DNA of 40,234 nucleotides from Ga0077555 sp031406575 (GTDB lineage: Bacteria > Pseudomonadota > Alphaproteobacteria > Rhizobiales > Hyphomicrobiaceae): assembly GCA_031406575.1 (NCBI GenBank), contig JANOHP010000028.1, forward strand, positions 1-40,234, read 5' to 3'. Under the pieces are notes generated by a model. That model worked only from the letters and a program-made list of their open reading frames with translations, searched no databases and was not told where the DNA came from. Made by a program: the position numbers and the translations under genes. Numbering within the stretch: the first letter of the stretch is position 1; each line of letters begins with the position of its first letter. Positions 1-6,829 of this stretch are shown in pieces.

Positions 1-1846
1 CGCCATAGCTCGGCACGCTCGTGAAGTTGTCGGCGAAGTCCGCCGTGGTGTTCGGCGTCAGATTGCTCTCGTCGACGACGAGGGCGTCAACCGCCGTGTC
101 CGCCAATCCCACCGTGATCGAGGGACCATCGTCCTCGAACCCGATGACTTCTCCGCCGAGGTCGACGGTTGCTTGGGCGGTGTCGCCGTCGCCGTCGGTT
201 ACCGTGACGGCGACGCTGACGAGACCAGTGCCGAGGTAAATGATGTCGTCGGGGTTGGTCGCAACGGGATGATCCAGAGCGAGATATTGAGCGACGGTGA
301 GTTTGCCGGTATCGGGGTCGATGCCGATTGCTAGAGCGATCGGGCCGTCGCTGGTACCGGCACGACCGACGACAATGCCGCTTTCGTCGAACAGAAAAAT
401 CTGGGTGCCGTCGGTCGTCGTGAGACCGGAGTCGACGCCAGGAGAATTGACTTGCAGGGAATACGTCGTCGAGGCGCCCACAGAGTCGGCCCCAGGGCTG
501 GCGTTGACGGCGAGTAAATCAGCGCCATTGATGGTCCCAAGCCCGATCAGAATCGCGGGCGGGTCGAAGCTGAACGGATCAGGCTTGTCTACTTCGTCGC
601 CGGAGTTGGAGTCGCCGGCTTTGGCACCGACCGTCTCGTCGACGACGACCGACGCCGACAAGCGGAACTGTTCGCCTTCCTCGATCGACTTGATCGCGGC
701 CGACACGACGGGCCCATCGTCATCGATGGTGACGGTGAAGGTGCCGGTTGCCTCGTCGCCATTTGCGTCGAGAATAGTCAGTGTGATGGAGACGGTGAGG
801 TCGTCTTCGCGATCGGCAATCGCGTGTGTTGAAGCCTTGTCGACGACGAATACGTAAGAGCCAACTTCATTGATGGTCAGAATCCAGGTGCCGTCATTGG
901 CCGCAAGGGTGCCCGACAGCGCTGTGCCTTGGGTCCAGTTTGCTCCAGGGGCACTCAGAGAAATAGCGGCAGTCGCCTTCGCCCCGTCGGGACCGAAATC
1001 GATGGTGAATTGCCCGGTCGCCGTCGATTGCGCACCGGCCTGGTCCCCGCCGACATACGAGTCACCGGCATTGCCGCCCTTCAACCCCTCCTCGTCGACC
1101 AAAACCGCACTCATCGAGAGGATGGTGGGGACACCGTTGACCGGAGCTGTCTGCGCAAACCGGGGCGCAACCGGCAGAATTTCGACACGCTCGGGTGACG
1201 AGAAACGGAGTTCAGTCGGAGCCAAGAGCGGACTTATGTCGAACGGGTCACCGATTCCACCCTCTCGAAACGCGAGATTGCCACCGGAACCGGCGATGGA
1301 GCCGCCCTCGCTACCTGCTGCGATCTGGACGTGCGAAACACCCAGCGCTGCAGCGAGGGTCGTCGCTGAAATCTCGGTGCTGCCGACGATGATCGGCTGC
1401 ACAGTGGTCACGTCACCGACTTGCGAAATGGCGTCCTCGAGGACGATCTGCGAGCCATCGGGGAGGCGTAGCACGATGTTACGTCCGGTGATGACGAGAT
1501 CATCCAGGGGCGTGTCGGCCGGCAGCAGGAACGCTTTTTTGCTCGGGTCGAGCACAAATCGACGAACGCGCGGCGGCTGGGTCACGCCCTGCGCTTGCGC
1601 TACCCGGTAGGGCTCGAAAGCGAGGTGCGAGCGGGGATCGGGGGCAATGCCGGCCTCAGAAATCCGCAGATCAACGCGGTTTTGCGGATTGGTCAGGGGC
1701 CCACTGTCTTTGCCCAGCGAGGCTGTTTCCGCTGGATTGGAAACGGCAGACTCGGGCGTTACGCCAGGGCCGACAGGCTGGCTGGCGACGGCTTCATTGC
1801 CCAGCAAGCCAGCCAAAATGCGCGAAAACAATCCGTCCTGGGCCAT
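1..1846 (-). CDS. giant repeat adhesin, N-terminal part (runs off window)
   Basis: Reading the minus strand from ATG at 1846 gives 615 residues without a stop to the window edge, so the C-terminus is missing. An in-frame TAG lies four codons upstream, with an AAAGGA ribosome site between. Residues 1-95 are a non-repetitive, Pro/Ala-rich head without a Sec signal peptide. Residues ~97-175 (FVLDPSKKAFLLPA, then DLVITGRNIVLRLPDGS) resemble the prefix domain of BapA/LapA-type adhesins. From ~235 on come large Asp/Gly/Thr-rich beta-sandwich repeats punctuated by DDDGPV or EDDGPS and VTDGDGDTAQA, the hallmark of DUF5801/T1SS-143 repeats. By family knowledge this would be a very long protein exported by a type I system and anchored at the outer membrane for surface attachment. 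No type I transporter is in the window. The class is secure; the exact family and full size are not visible. Confidence 0.88.
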   Translation of the reverse strand, partial: MAQDGLFSRILAGLLGNEAVASQPVGPGVTPESAVSNPAETASLGKDSGPLTNPQNRVDLRISEAGIAPDPRSHLAFEPYRVAQAQGVTQPPRVRRFVLDPSKKAFLLPADTPLDDLVITGRNIVLRLPDGSQIVLEDAISQVGDVTTVQPIIVGSTEISATTLAAALGVSHVQIAAGSEGGSIAGSGGNLAFREGGIGDPFDISPLLAPTELRFSSPERVEILPVAPRFAQTAPVNGVPTILSMSAVLVDEEGLKGGNAGDSYVGGDQAGAQSTATGQFTIDFGPDGAKATAAISLSAPGANWTQGTALSGTLAANDGTWILTINEVGSYVFVVDKASTHAIADREDDLTVSITLTILDANGDEATGTFTVTIDDDGPVVSAAIKSIEEGEQFRLSASVVVDETVGAKAGDSNSGDEVDKPDPFSFDPPAILIGLGTINGADLLAVNASPGADSVGASTTYSLQVNSPGVDSGLTTTDGTQIFLFDESGIVVGRAGTSDGPIALAIGIDPDTGKLTVAQYLALDHPVATNPDDIIYLGTGLVSVAVTVTDGDGDTAQATVDLGGEVIGFEDDGPSITVGLADTAVDALVVDESNLTPNTTADFADNFTSVPSYG

Positions 1847-1925
1847 GACACGCTATCCTTTAAGAGACCATGATCGAACTGCGTAAGATGCAGCGCGCGC
1901 ATTTCATGATTTGTTAGGAGATGCC

Positions 1926-1941
1926 GTTAAGAGGTCATTAA
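1926..1941 (-). promoter_or_regulatory. CtrA-type binding box upstream of the adhesin
   Basis: The minus strand reads TTAA-TGACCTC-TTAAC, an exact match to the alphaproteobacterial CtrA consensus TTAA-N7-TTAAC. It lies 80 bp upstream of the adhesin ATG in an AT-richer stretch, where a promoter is expected. Binding by CtrA is inferred, not shown. Confidence 0.55.
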
Positions 1942-2468
1942 GGCAATGCGGGAAGAGGCCTATTCACATACCTGGGTATGACAAGTTTGGTCATTATGGG
2001 GATATGCTTACCGTAGTGGCAGACACATCACGCCCTCGGGCTCGCAATCGCGGCGTCAATGGAGCACCAACCCACCCGTGAACCGGGATCGGGTGGCCGT
2101 CGCTGCCACCATTGACCGGCGTCGAGTCGGTATTCACACCCGATTCGGCTCACGCATCGCCGACGGATTGATCGTAGGCATCAGCAGTCTCGTCCAGGCC
2201 GTCAAAGCAACGGCGCGCGGCTGTCGAAATCGCAAGACGTTGAATGCCATCTCTTGGCGGATCGCCGAAAAACTCGACCTCAGACTCCCCACTTGAAGCA
2301 ACGGGGAGCCAGATTTGAACGTGGGGCTGACCGTGGAAAGGGCGTTCCTTGTTGTGAGCGTCGATCCGCGTTATGCACCGCGCCCACTGCCGTTGGTGTC
2401 CCGGACGGGGCCGATTCGCGGTGGGGGATCACGCCGGACTGACAGCTCGAACGATTGGAACCCTCGAC
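1942..2468. other. intergenic region between divergent adhesin and PRC-barrel genes
   Basis: About 530 bp of leader or promoter DNA between two divergent genes. The part next to the adhesin is AT-richer than the surrounding coding DNA. The only reading frame of any interest is the doubtful small one at 2078-2296, listed separately. I see no repeat, tRNA or clear promoter pair here. Confidence 0.5.
2078..2296 (+). CDS. doubtful small ORF, C-terminus faintly DUF1127-like
   Basis: A 72-residue frame opening with GTG and without a convincing ribosome site. Its C-terminal half (CRNRKTLNAIS, then AEKLDL) is spaced like the DUF1127 signature, which is basic residues, then L-x-A-L-S, then an L-x-D-I/L-G-L ending. 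The conserved Asp-Ile-Gly is only partly kept. DUF1127 proteins are short basic alphaproteobacterial proteins, some involved in RNA and phosphate-related regulation. It may equally be chance coding in GC-rich DNA. I do not assign a function. Confidence 0.2.
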   Translation: MNRDRVAVAATIDRRRVGIHTRFGSRIADGLIVGISSLVQAVKATARGCRNRKTLNAISWRIAEKLDLRLPT

Positions 2469-3071
2469 ATGCACAAGTCCCTGATTGGTTTCATTGCCAG
2501 CGGCGTTCTGCTCGCCAGCGGTGCGGCCCTTGCACAGCAAACCTCGCCGGCTCCGGCGACGTCCGTGACCATTCCCCCAGGCTTCATCAAAGCCCAAGCC
2601 CCCGGCCAAACTCTTGCACGCGATCGCCTGATCGGTGCCAAGGTTCACAATCGCGACGGGCAGATCATCGGGGATATCGAGGACCTGATCCTGTCGTCGA
2701 GCAATCAGGTGGTTGGCGTCATCATGGGCGTCGGCGGCTTTCTGAGCTTGGGCGAAAAGCGCATCGGCGTGCATTACGGCGCTTTGCAATTCGTCCAGAA
2801 GGACGGTGCGGTGCGGATCGTCCTGCCAATCGCGACGAAGGAGGTCCTGGTGGCCGTGCAGCCCTACAAGCGCGCCGAGCCGCCCAAGTCTCTCGTCGAC
2901 CGCAGCAAGGAAAAAGCGCGCGAGCTGACCGATCGGTCGACCGAGACGGCGAAGGATGCCGCCGGGGTCGTGAAAGAGAAGGCCGGGCCGGCATATGAAA
3001 AAGCCAAAGAGGCTGCAGGAAGCGCGGTCGACCGGGCGAAAGAGGCGGTGTCGCCCTCCGAGAAGAAGTAA
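2469..3071 (+). CDS. secreted PRC-barrel protein with LEA-like tail
   Basis: 200 residues. The frame is open further upstream, but ATG at 2469 begins a clean signal peptide (MHKSLIGFIASGVLLASG, cleavage after ALA), so that start is chosen. Residues ~55-125 form a PRC-barrel domain: RLIGAKVHNRDGQIIGDIED, a hydrophobic strand with VVGVIMGVGGFLSLG, then IGVHYGALQF. The last ~65 residues are a charged, Ala/Lys/Glu-rich amphipathic helix with repeated KEKA / DRSTETAKDAA / YEKAKEAAG units, like LEA_4 or apolipoprotein-type helices. By family knowledge PRC-barrel domains bind protein or RNA partners; in secreted alphaproteobacterial versions the role is unknown. The location is probably periplasmic. 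It is a single-gene unit closed by a strong terminator. Confidence 0.85.
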   Translation: MHKSLIGFIASGVLLASGAALAQQTSPAPATSVTIPPGFIKAQAPGQTLARDRLIGAKVHNRDGQIIGDIEDLILSSSNQVVGVIMGVGGFLSLGEKRIGVHYGALQFVQKDGAVRIVLPIATKEVLVAVQPYKRAEPPKSLVDRSKEKARELTDRSTETAKDAAGVVKEKAGPAYEKAKEAAGSAVDRAKEAVSPSEKK

Positions 3072-3096
3072 GGGTCCTTCGATGTCGTTTCAGAGG

Positions 3097-3121
3097 CCCG
3101 GCGACCCGCTCGCCGGGTTTT
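3097..3121 (+). terminator. Rho-independent terminator of the PRC-barrel gene
   Basis: Perfect 8-bp stem CCCGGCGA/TCGCCGGG with a 5-nt loop CCCGC, followed directly by TTTT, 25 bp after the PRC-barrel stop codon. The opposite gene ends at 3137, so the structure may also insulate that side. Confidence 0.88.
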
Positions 3122-3136
3122 GCGGTGTCTGGTTGT

Positions 3137-3754
3137 TCAGGCCGGCCGAATCAGCGGCACATGGGGCGCTGCCGTCTCGGGAAGAATACCGGAGAGGCGC
3201 GGATCGTCGGCGATTTCGACGCCGACGCGATAGGTGGCGAAGCCTGCACGCTGATAGAAGGCTGGGGCCGCCGGATGGTCACCGGTGCAGGTGTGGACCC
3301 AGAAGCGGGTGATGGGTCGGCTCCAGGCAACAGCGATGGCGTGTTGCATCAATCGATGCGCGGCGCCACGACCGATCAGTGGCGCCGTGACACCGAAGAA
3401 GGCCAACTCGCACGCATCGGGCACGCGAAAGTCGAGTTCGAGTAGGCCCTCGTCGCGCGCCTCGTGGACGAGCGCGTAAGTCGATACGGCGGGGTCGTGG
3501 AGGATCGTCGACAAGTCCTGGTCGGTCAGGCGCAGGCGCGAGGCCCACAGCCATGGCGTGCCGACGCGCCGAAAGAGGTCGCGATACCAAGCGAGATCGG
3601 GCGCAGGGACGGGGCGGATGGAATAGGGGGCGAACGCGTCGCCGGCCCCAACACCGCCAGGGGAGGGCTGAGGTCGGCTCAGCATCTCGAGGTAGGTGAC
3701 GACGAACGCGACTTTGCCGGGTGGCAGGTCGTGATAGCCGTTGGCAAGAGACAT
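3137..3754 (-). CDS. GNAT-family N-acetyltransferase
   Basis: 205 residues. The acetyl-CoA motif is at ~125-136 (PLIGRGAAHRLM, fitting R/Q-x-x-G-x-G/A). The following HTCTGDHP and AFYQRAGF (~154-172) are the usual GNAT C-terminal strand and the 'YxxxGF' element. GNAT enzymes move an acetyl group from acetyl-CoA to an amine; the substrate cannot be told from sequence. The start is supported by GGAGGA seven bases upstream of ATG. This ribosome site abuts a palindromic repeat (3766-3790), so a hairpin would sit right beside the translation start. The gene follows ssb on the same strand at 86 bp. Soluble; no signal peptide. Confidence 0.88.
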   Translation of the reverse strand: MSLANGYHDLPPGKVAFVVTYLEMLSRPQPSPGGVGAGDAFAPYSIRPVPAPDLAWYRDLFRRVGTPWLWASRLRLTDQDLSTILHDPAVSTYALVHEARDEGLLELDFRVPDACELAFFGVTAPLIGRGAAHRLMQHAIAVAWSRPITRFWVHTCTGDHPAAPAFYQRAGFATYRVGVEIADDPRLSGILPETAAPHVPLIRPA

Positions 3755-3765
3755 GCTTTTCCTCC

Positions 3766-3790
3766 GGTGTCAGGCCAAAGGCCAGACACC
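3766..3790 (-). repeat. REP-like palindrome, family A copy 1
   Basis: 25-nt imperfect palindrome with arms GGTGTCaGGCC and GGCCaGACACC around an AAA loop and one A.A mismatch. Its reverse complement matches a second site at 17505-17529 at 23 of 25 positions, so it is a dispersed element rather than a chance hairpin. It sits between ssb and the GNAT gene, against the GNAT Shine-Dalgarno. Confidence 0.7.
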
Positions 3791-3803
3791 TTACCCTGGC
3801 GAT

Positions 3804-3828
3804 GGTGTCTTGCCATTTGCCATACACC
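3804..3828 (+). repeat. REP-like palindrome, family A degenerate copy 2
   Basis: 25 nt with arms GGTGTCttGCC and GCCatACACC, 13 bp from copy 1. It matches the reverse complement of copy 1 at 20 of 25 positions and copy 1 itself at 19 of 25, so its orientation is not decidable. The pair could also end ssb transcription. Confidence 0.5.
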
Positions 3829-3840
3829 CTCCAGCAACCA

Positions 3841-4395
3841 TCAGAACGGAATTTCGTCGTCGATCTTCTTGTCGAAGCCGCCTTTGGCTGGGGCTTTCGA
3901 GCCGCCACCGGACGCTGGCGCCGATCGACGACCCGTGTCGCCACCGCCCGAGCTGCCGCCACCCATGCCGCCGCCGCTGTTGCCGTAATCGGCATTGTAG
4001 TCGGCTTGACCGCCCTCCTGCACGCCCGGACCCATGCCGCCGCCGCGCGCATCGAGCATCGTCAGCGTACCGTTGAAATTTTGCAGCACGACCTCCGTCG
4101 AGTAGCGCTCCTGGCCGTCCTTGTCCTGCCACTTGCGTGTCTGCAATTGACCTTCGATGTAGAGCTTGGCGCCCTTCTTGACGTACTGCTCGACCACCTT
4201 GCAGAGGTTCTCATTGAAGATCACCACCGAATGCCATTCGGTTTTCTCACGCTTCTCACCGGAGTTCTTGTCTCTCCACGATTCCGTCGTGGCGAGGCGC
4301 AGGTTGGCGATCGGTCGACCGTCCTGCGTGCGACGCATCTCGGGATCTTTGCCCAAATTGCCGATCAGAATCACCTTGTTGACGGACCCGGCCAT
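3841..4395 (-). CDS. ssb: single-stranded DNA-binding protein
   Basis: 184 residues. OB fold at ~5-113 (VNKVILIGNLGKDPEMR, TEWHSVVIFNENLCKVVEQY, KGAKLYIEGQLQTRKW). Then comes a Gly/Ser/Ala-rich flexible linker and the canonical acidic tip DDEIPF that recruits partner proteins. It coats single-stranded DNA as a tetramer during replication, recombination and repair. The frame is open 41 codons further upstream, but family alignment and GGAGA ahead of ATG at 4395 fix this start. A good sigma70 promoter and an SOS box lie ~150 bp upstream. In many alphaproteobacteria ssb is next to uvrA; here its neighbours are secB and a GNAT gene. Confidence 0.97.
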   Translation of the reverse strand: MAGSVNKVILIGNLGKDPEMRRTQDGRPIANLRLATTESWRDKNSGEKREKTEWHSVVIFNENLCKVVEQYVKKGAKLYIEGQLQTRKWQDKDGQERYSTEVVLQNFNGTLTMLDARGGGMGPGVQEGGQADYNADYGNSGGGMGGGSSGGGDTGRRSAPASGGGSKAPAKGGFDKKIDDEIPF

Positions 4396-4538
4396 GTTTG
4401 CGTCTCCATCTCTCGATCCGGCACGGCCCCGCCTCAGAGAACGAGGGGCGTGCGATTCTCCAAGTGCGAACCTAACGCTGGAGCTTGCGCCAAGGTGGCG
4501 GAAGCGTGGGTTGTCCACGGCTTTCGGTTGCAGTATCA

Positions 4539-4553
4539 GTTCACATTATGTTC
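4539..4553. promoter_or_regulatory. LexA (SOS) box at the ssb promoter
   Basis: The plus strand reads GTTC-ACATTAT-GTTC, an exact match to the alphaproteobacterial LexA direct repeat GTTC-N7-GTTC. It begins one base downstream of the predicted ssb -10 hexamer and would cover the transcription start, a classical repressor position. Confidence 0.72.
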
Positions 4554-4554
4554 T

Positions 4555-4583
4555 TATGTACGGTATTGGGCGGGTGGATGCAA
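4555..4583 (-). promoter_or_regulatory. sigma70-type promoter of ssb
   Basis: On the minus strand, -35 TTGCAT (4583-4578), a 17-bp spacer, and -10 TACATA (4560-4555). The start is expected near 4548, giving a ~150-nt leader for ssb. It overlaps the upstream edge of the LexA box. Confidence 0.65.
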
Positions 4584-4625
4584 CCCCGCCGAGCGCATTT
4601 CTTCGGTTTCGAACGGGGTGCTGGG

Positions 4626-5117
4626 TCAGGCTTTGGCCGTGGCGCCACCGGCCGCAGCCGCCTCGCGCTTGCGCATCATCAACGCGGCGAAATCGACGGG
4701 ATCGAGCAACAGGGGCGGGAAACCACCTTCGCGCGACATGTCGGCCACGATGCGGCGCAGGAAGGGAAACAGCAGCGCGGGACAATTGACGTGCAGCATC
4801 GGCTCCATCACGCCGGGCGGCGCATGTTCAATTTTGAAGAGACCTGCGTAAACCAGCTCCATCTCGTAGATCGTGCCGATCGTGGCGCTGGCGCGCGCCT
4901 TGAACACGATCGCGGATTCGTAGACATCAGGCCCGATTTGCATGGGCTGCACGTTGATTTCGAGGTTCAGCGTCGGCGCCTCGGGCGCGCCCGTCACGAG
5001 CTTGTGGACATTGGGGTTCTCGAACGAAAAATCCTTGATGTATTGACCGAGAACGCGGACTTGCATCTGCTGAGCCGGGGCGGTGGCGCCGGTGCCGTTG
5101 GTGGACGGTTCTGCCAT
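4626..5117 (-). CDS. secB: protein-export chaperone SecB
   Basis: 163 residues, the usual SecB length. It shows the typical core: QYIKDFSFENPNVHK, NLEINVQPMQ, FKARASATIGTIYEMELVYAGLF, and the SecA-contacting C-terminal half with HVNCPALLFPFLRRIVADM and GGFPPLLLDPVDFAAL. The tetramer keeps preproteins unfolded in the cytoplasm and delivers them to SecA. The start is the only reasonable ATG and is preceded by an Ala/Thr/Gln-rich N-terminus usual in alphaproteobacteria. It follows fxsA on the same strand at ~96 bp, and both are divergent from the Tim44-domain gene, a common Hyphomicrobiales order. The Sec partners SecD, SecF and YajC are encoded 22 kb away. Confidence 0.97.
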   Translation of the reverse strand: MAEPSTNGTGATAPAQQMQVRVLGQYIKDFSFENPNVHKLVTGAPEAPTLNLEINVQPMQIGPDVYESAIVFKARASATIGTIYEMELVYAGLFKIEHAPPGVMEPMLHVNCPALLFPFLRRIVADMSREGGFPPLLLDPVDFAALMMRKREAAAAGGATAKA

Positions 5118-5213
5118 GGCAGGCCTCTTTTTGGTTGCTCGTTGTCAATAGGATCAGAGAATCGGGCTGGCTAACACAAGCAAGGCCGGCGTCACAATCG
5201 GCAATCGAGGCCA

Positions 5214-5747
5214 TCACGATTTGGTCGGGCCGTCCGACCGCTTGCTGCGGGGGTCGTTGGTGGGCTCCTCGACGCGCGTGAATTCACCCTCGATCACTGG
5301 GCCTGCGTCGGTCGCCGATCCCCGCCCCTGAGCGGCTTCGGAGTGGCGAAACCGCTCGTTGCCGCCCGGCGTCGATGTGCGGATGTCGAGGCGGTCGAAC
5401 AGCGAACGCCCCAAGCCCCGCGCCATCAGCACCCGCAACGGCGACACGAGCATTGCCAGTCCGATGGTATCGGCGATCAGTCCCGGCGTCACCAGCAGCA
5501 CGCCAGCAAAGACGATCATGGCTCCGTCGAGCATGGGAGCCATTGGTGGTTCGCCCCGCTGTAGGGCCTGTTGGACGCGATGCGCGGCGGCGAATCCATG
5601 ATTCACGATGATGGCCATGCCGAGAACTGCGGTGATCAGGACGACGGCCAACGTCCACCAGAAGCCGATTCTGCCGCCGACCGTGACGAGAACGGCGATT
5701 TCCAGGATCGGCAACCCGATCAGCATCATCAGAAGCATCAGGCACAT
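5214..5747 (-). CDS. fxsA: FxsA family membrane protein
   Basis: 177 residues. Hydrophobic segments at ~1-22 (LIGLPILEIAVLVTVGG), ~30-48 and ~76-103 (MIVFAGVLLVTPGLIADTIG). The last contains the FxsA signature of a Gly-Leu-hydrophobic run with the LxxPG-L turn. The C-terminal ~70 residues are hydrophilic and cytoplasmic. FxsA/YtzA proteins are inner-membrane proteins; in E. coli an excess relieves F-plasmid exclusion of phage T7, and the normal role is unknown. GGAG lies upstream of ATG 5747. It is adjacent to secB and divergent from the Tim44-like gene. Confidence 0.93.
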   Translation of the reverse strand: MCLMLLMMLIGLPILEIAVLVTVGGRIGFWWTLAVVLITAVLGMAIIVNHGFAAAHRVQQALQRGEPPMAPMLDGAMIVFAGVLLVTPGLIADTIGLAMLVSPLRVLMARGLGRSLFDRLDIRTSTPGGNERFRHSEAAQGRGSATDAGPVIEGEFTRVEEPTNDPRSKRSDGPTKS

Positions 5748-6064
5748 GGAGGCCGCTCCAAACCGGATTGATGCCGAAGAGCGCGTCCCGTGCCATCGGC
5801 CTGCGGGACCCCGCAGGCTGGCGCCTCGTCGAGAATAGCGCCGCCGTCACCCGAAAAACGGCGGGTGCAAGGCTTGGCTTCGAGGCTTGGATACCTTAAG
5901 TTCACTGTCTCACGCTCGAATTGGCTTGCAGGAGCGTTTGCCGAACGCCCCCCCGGGACAGACCATACAGTTTCGACTGGCTGCCTGTCGCGGGATCTCG
6001 AGCGTTTCGAGAGTATGATTTCGGCGGATATCGCTTCATCCTCGGCTGGAAAGCAGCAACGCAC
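5748..6064. other. divergent promoter region fxsA / Tim44-domain gene
   Basis: 317 bp. A perfect 8-bp hairpin GCCTGCGG-gacc-CCGCAGGC occupies 5799-5818 in the presumed fxsA leader. Toward the Tim44-domain gene, TATGAT at 6014-6019 is a good -10 on the plus strand, with no good -35. It is immediately preceded by a 17-bp palindrome, TCTCGA-gcgtt-TCGAGA, at 5996-6012, which could be an operator. No ORF worth reporting. Confidence 0.45.
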
Positions 6065-6793
6065 ATGGACGGCAACTTATTCACGTTGATTTTCCTCGTC
6101 CTCGCGGTCGTGATAATCCTCAAGTTGCGCAGTGTGCTCGGACGGCGCACGGAGGATGACGAGAACCGGGTCGAACGCCAAGCAGAGCGCCTGCGCGCAG
6201 CTGCACGCGAAAAAGACAAGGTGGTGGCGTTGCCCCGCCGCGAACGGCCGGGTCAGGAACCCGCAGTCGCAACTGCCACCGCGCCGCAGCAGGTGGGGAT
6301 CGGCGAAGAGAAAGTACGCTCGTTCGCCTCTGGCGACGAGATGCTCGCGAGTGGTCTCATTGCCATCTACAAGACCGACAACAGCTTCGATCCCGAGCAG
6401 TTCCTGAACGGCGCCCGCGCGGCCTACGAGATGATCGTGACGGCGTTCGCGGAGGGCAATCGCAAGACGCTGCGCAACCTGCTCAGCCGGGAAGTGTTCG
6501 ACGGCTTCGCCGCCGTGATCACCGAACGCGAGGGGCGTGGCGAAATCATCGAACACGGCTTCGTCGGCATCACCAAGTCGGACATCATCGAAGCCGAACT
6601 GAAGCGCACGACGGCCCATGTCACCGTCAAGGTGGTGAGCGAGCTGATCTCGGCAACCCGCGACAAGGCCGGCACCGTGTTGGCTGGCGATCCCAACAAA
6701 ATCAAGGAAGTGATCGACATCTGGACGTTTGCCCGCGACGTGACATCGCGCGATCCGAATTGGAAGCTGGTCGCCACGCAAGCGCCGAATTGA
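6065..6793 (+). CDS. Tim44-domain membrane-associated protein (TimA-like)
   Basis: 242 residues. The frame opens 48 codons earlier, but ATG 6065 starts the typical N-terminal anchor (DGNLFTLIFLVLAVVIILKLR). Then comes a charged coiled stretch rich in Arg/Glu (~30-60), a linker, and the Tim44/MRPL45 domain (~85-240) with FLNGARAAYEMIVTAFAEGN, LRNLLSREVFDGFAAVI and VIDIWTFARDV...DPNWKLVAT. Bacterial homologues of mitochondrial Tim44 are found in alphaproteobacteria next to FxsA and MltA, as here. They sit on the inner face of the membrane, and their client is not settled. The start of mltA follows within 37 bp, so these form a likely operon. Confidence 0.92.
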   Translation: MDGNLFTLIFLVLAVVIILKLRSVLGRRTEDDENRVERQAERLRAAAREKDKVVALPRRERPGQEPAVATATAPQQVGIGEEKVRSFASGDEMLASGLIAIYKTDNSFDPEQFLNGARAAYEMIVTAFAEGNRKTLRNLLSREVFDGFAAVITEREGRGEIIEHGFVGITKSDIIEAELKRTTAHVTVKVVSELISATRDKAGTVLAGDPNKIKEVIDIWTFARDVTSRDPNWKLVATQAPN

Positions 6794-6829
6794 CGAGGAA
6801 TAAGCCGTCGCGGTCCTGGGGAGGATCGG

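Noticed and set aside
297..1610. plus-strand frames of 186 and 246 residues at the left edge
   Set aside because: The minus strand carries the continuous adhesin reading frame with repeat signatures. The plus frames are Ser/Pro/Arg-rich mirrors of its Asp/Gly/Thr codons.
5118..5213. TTGACA upstream of secB as a -35
   Set aside because: The matching -10 would fall at or inside the secB start codon, so it is probably chance.
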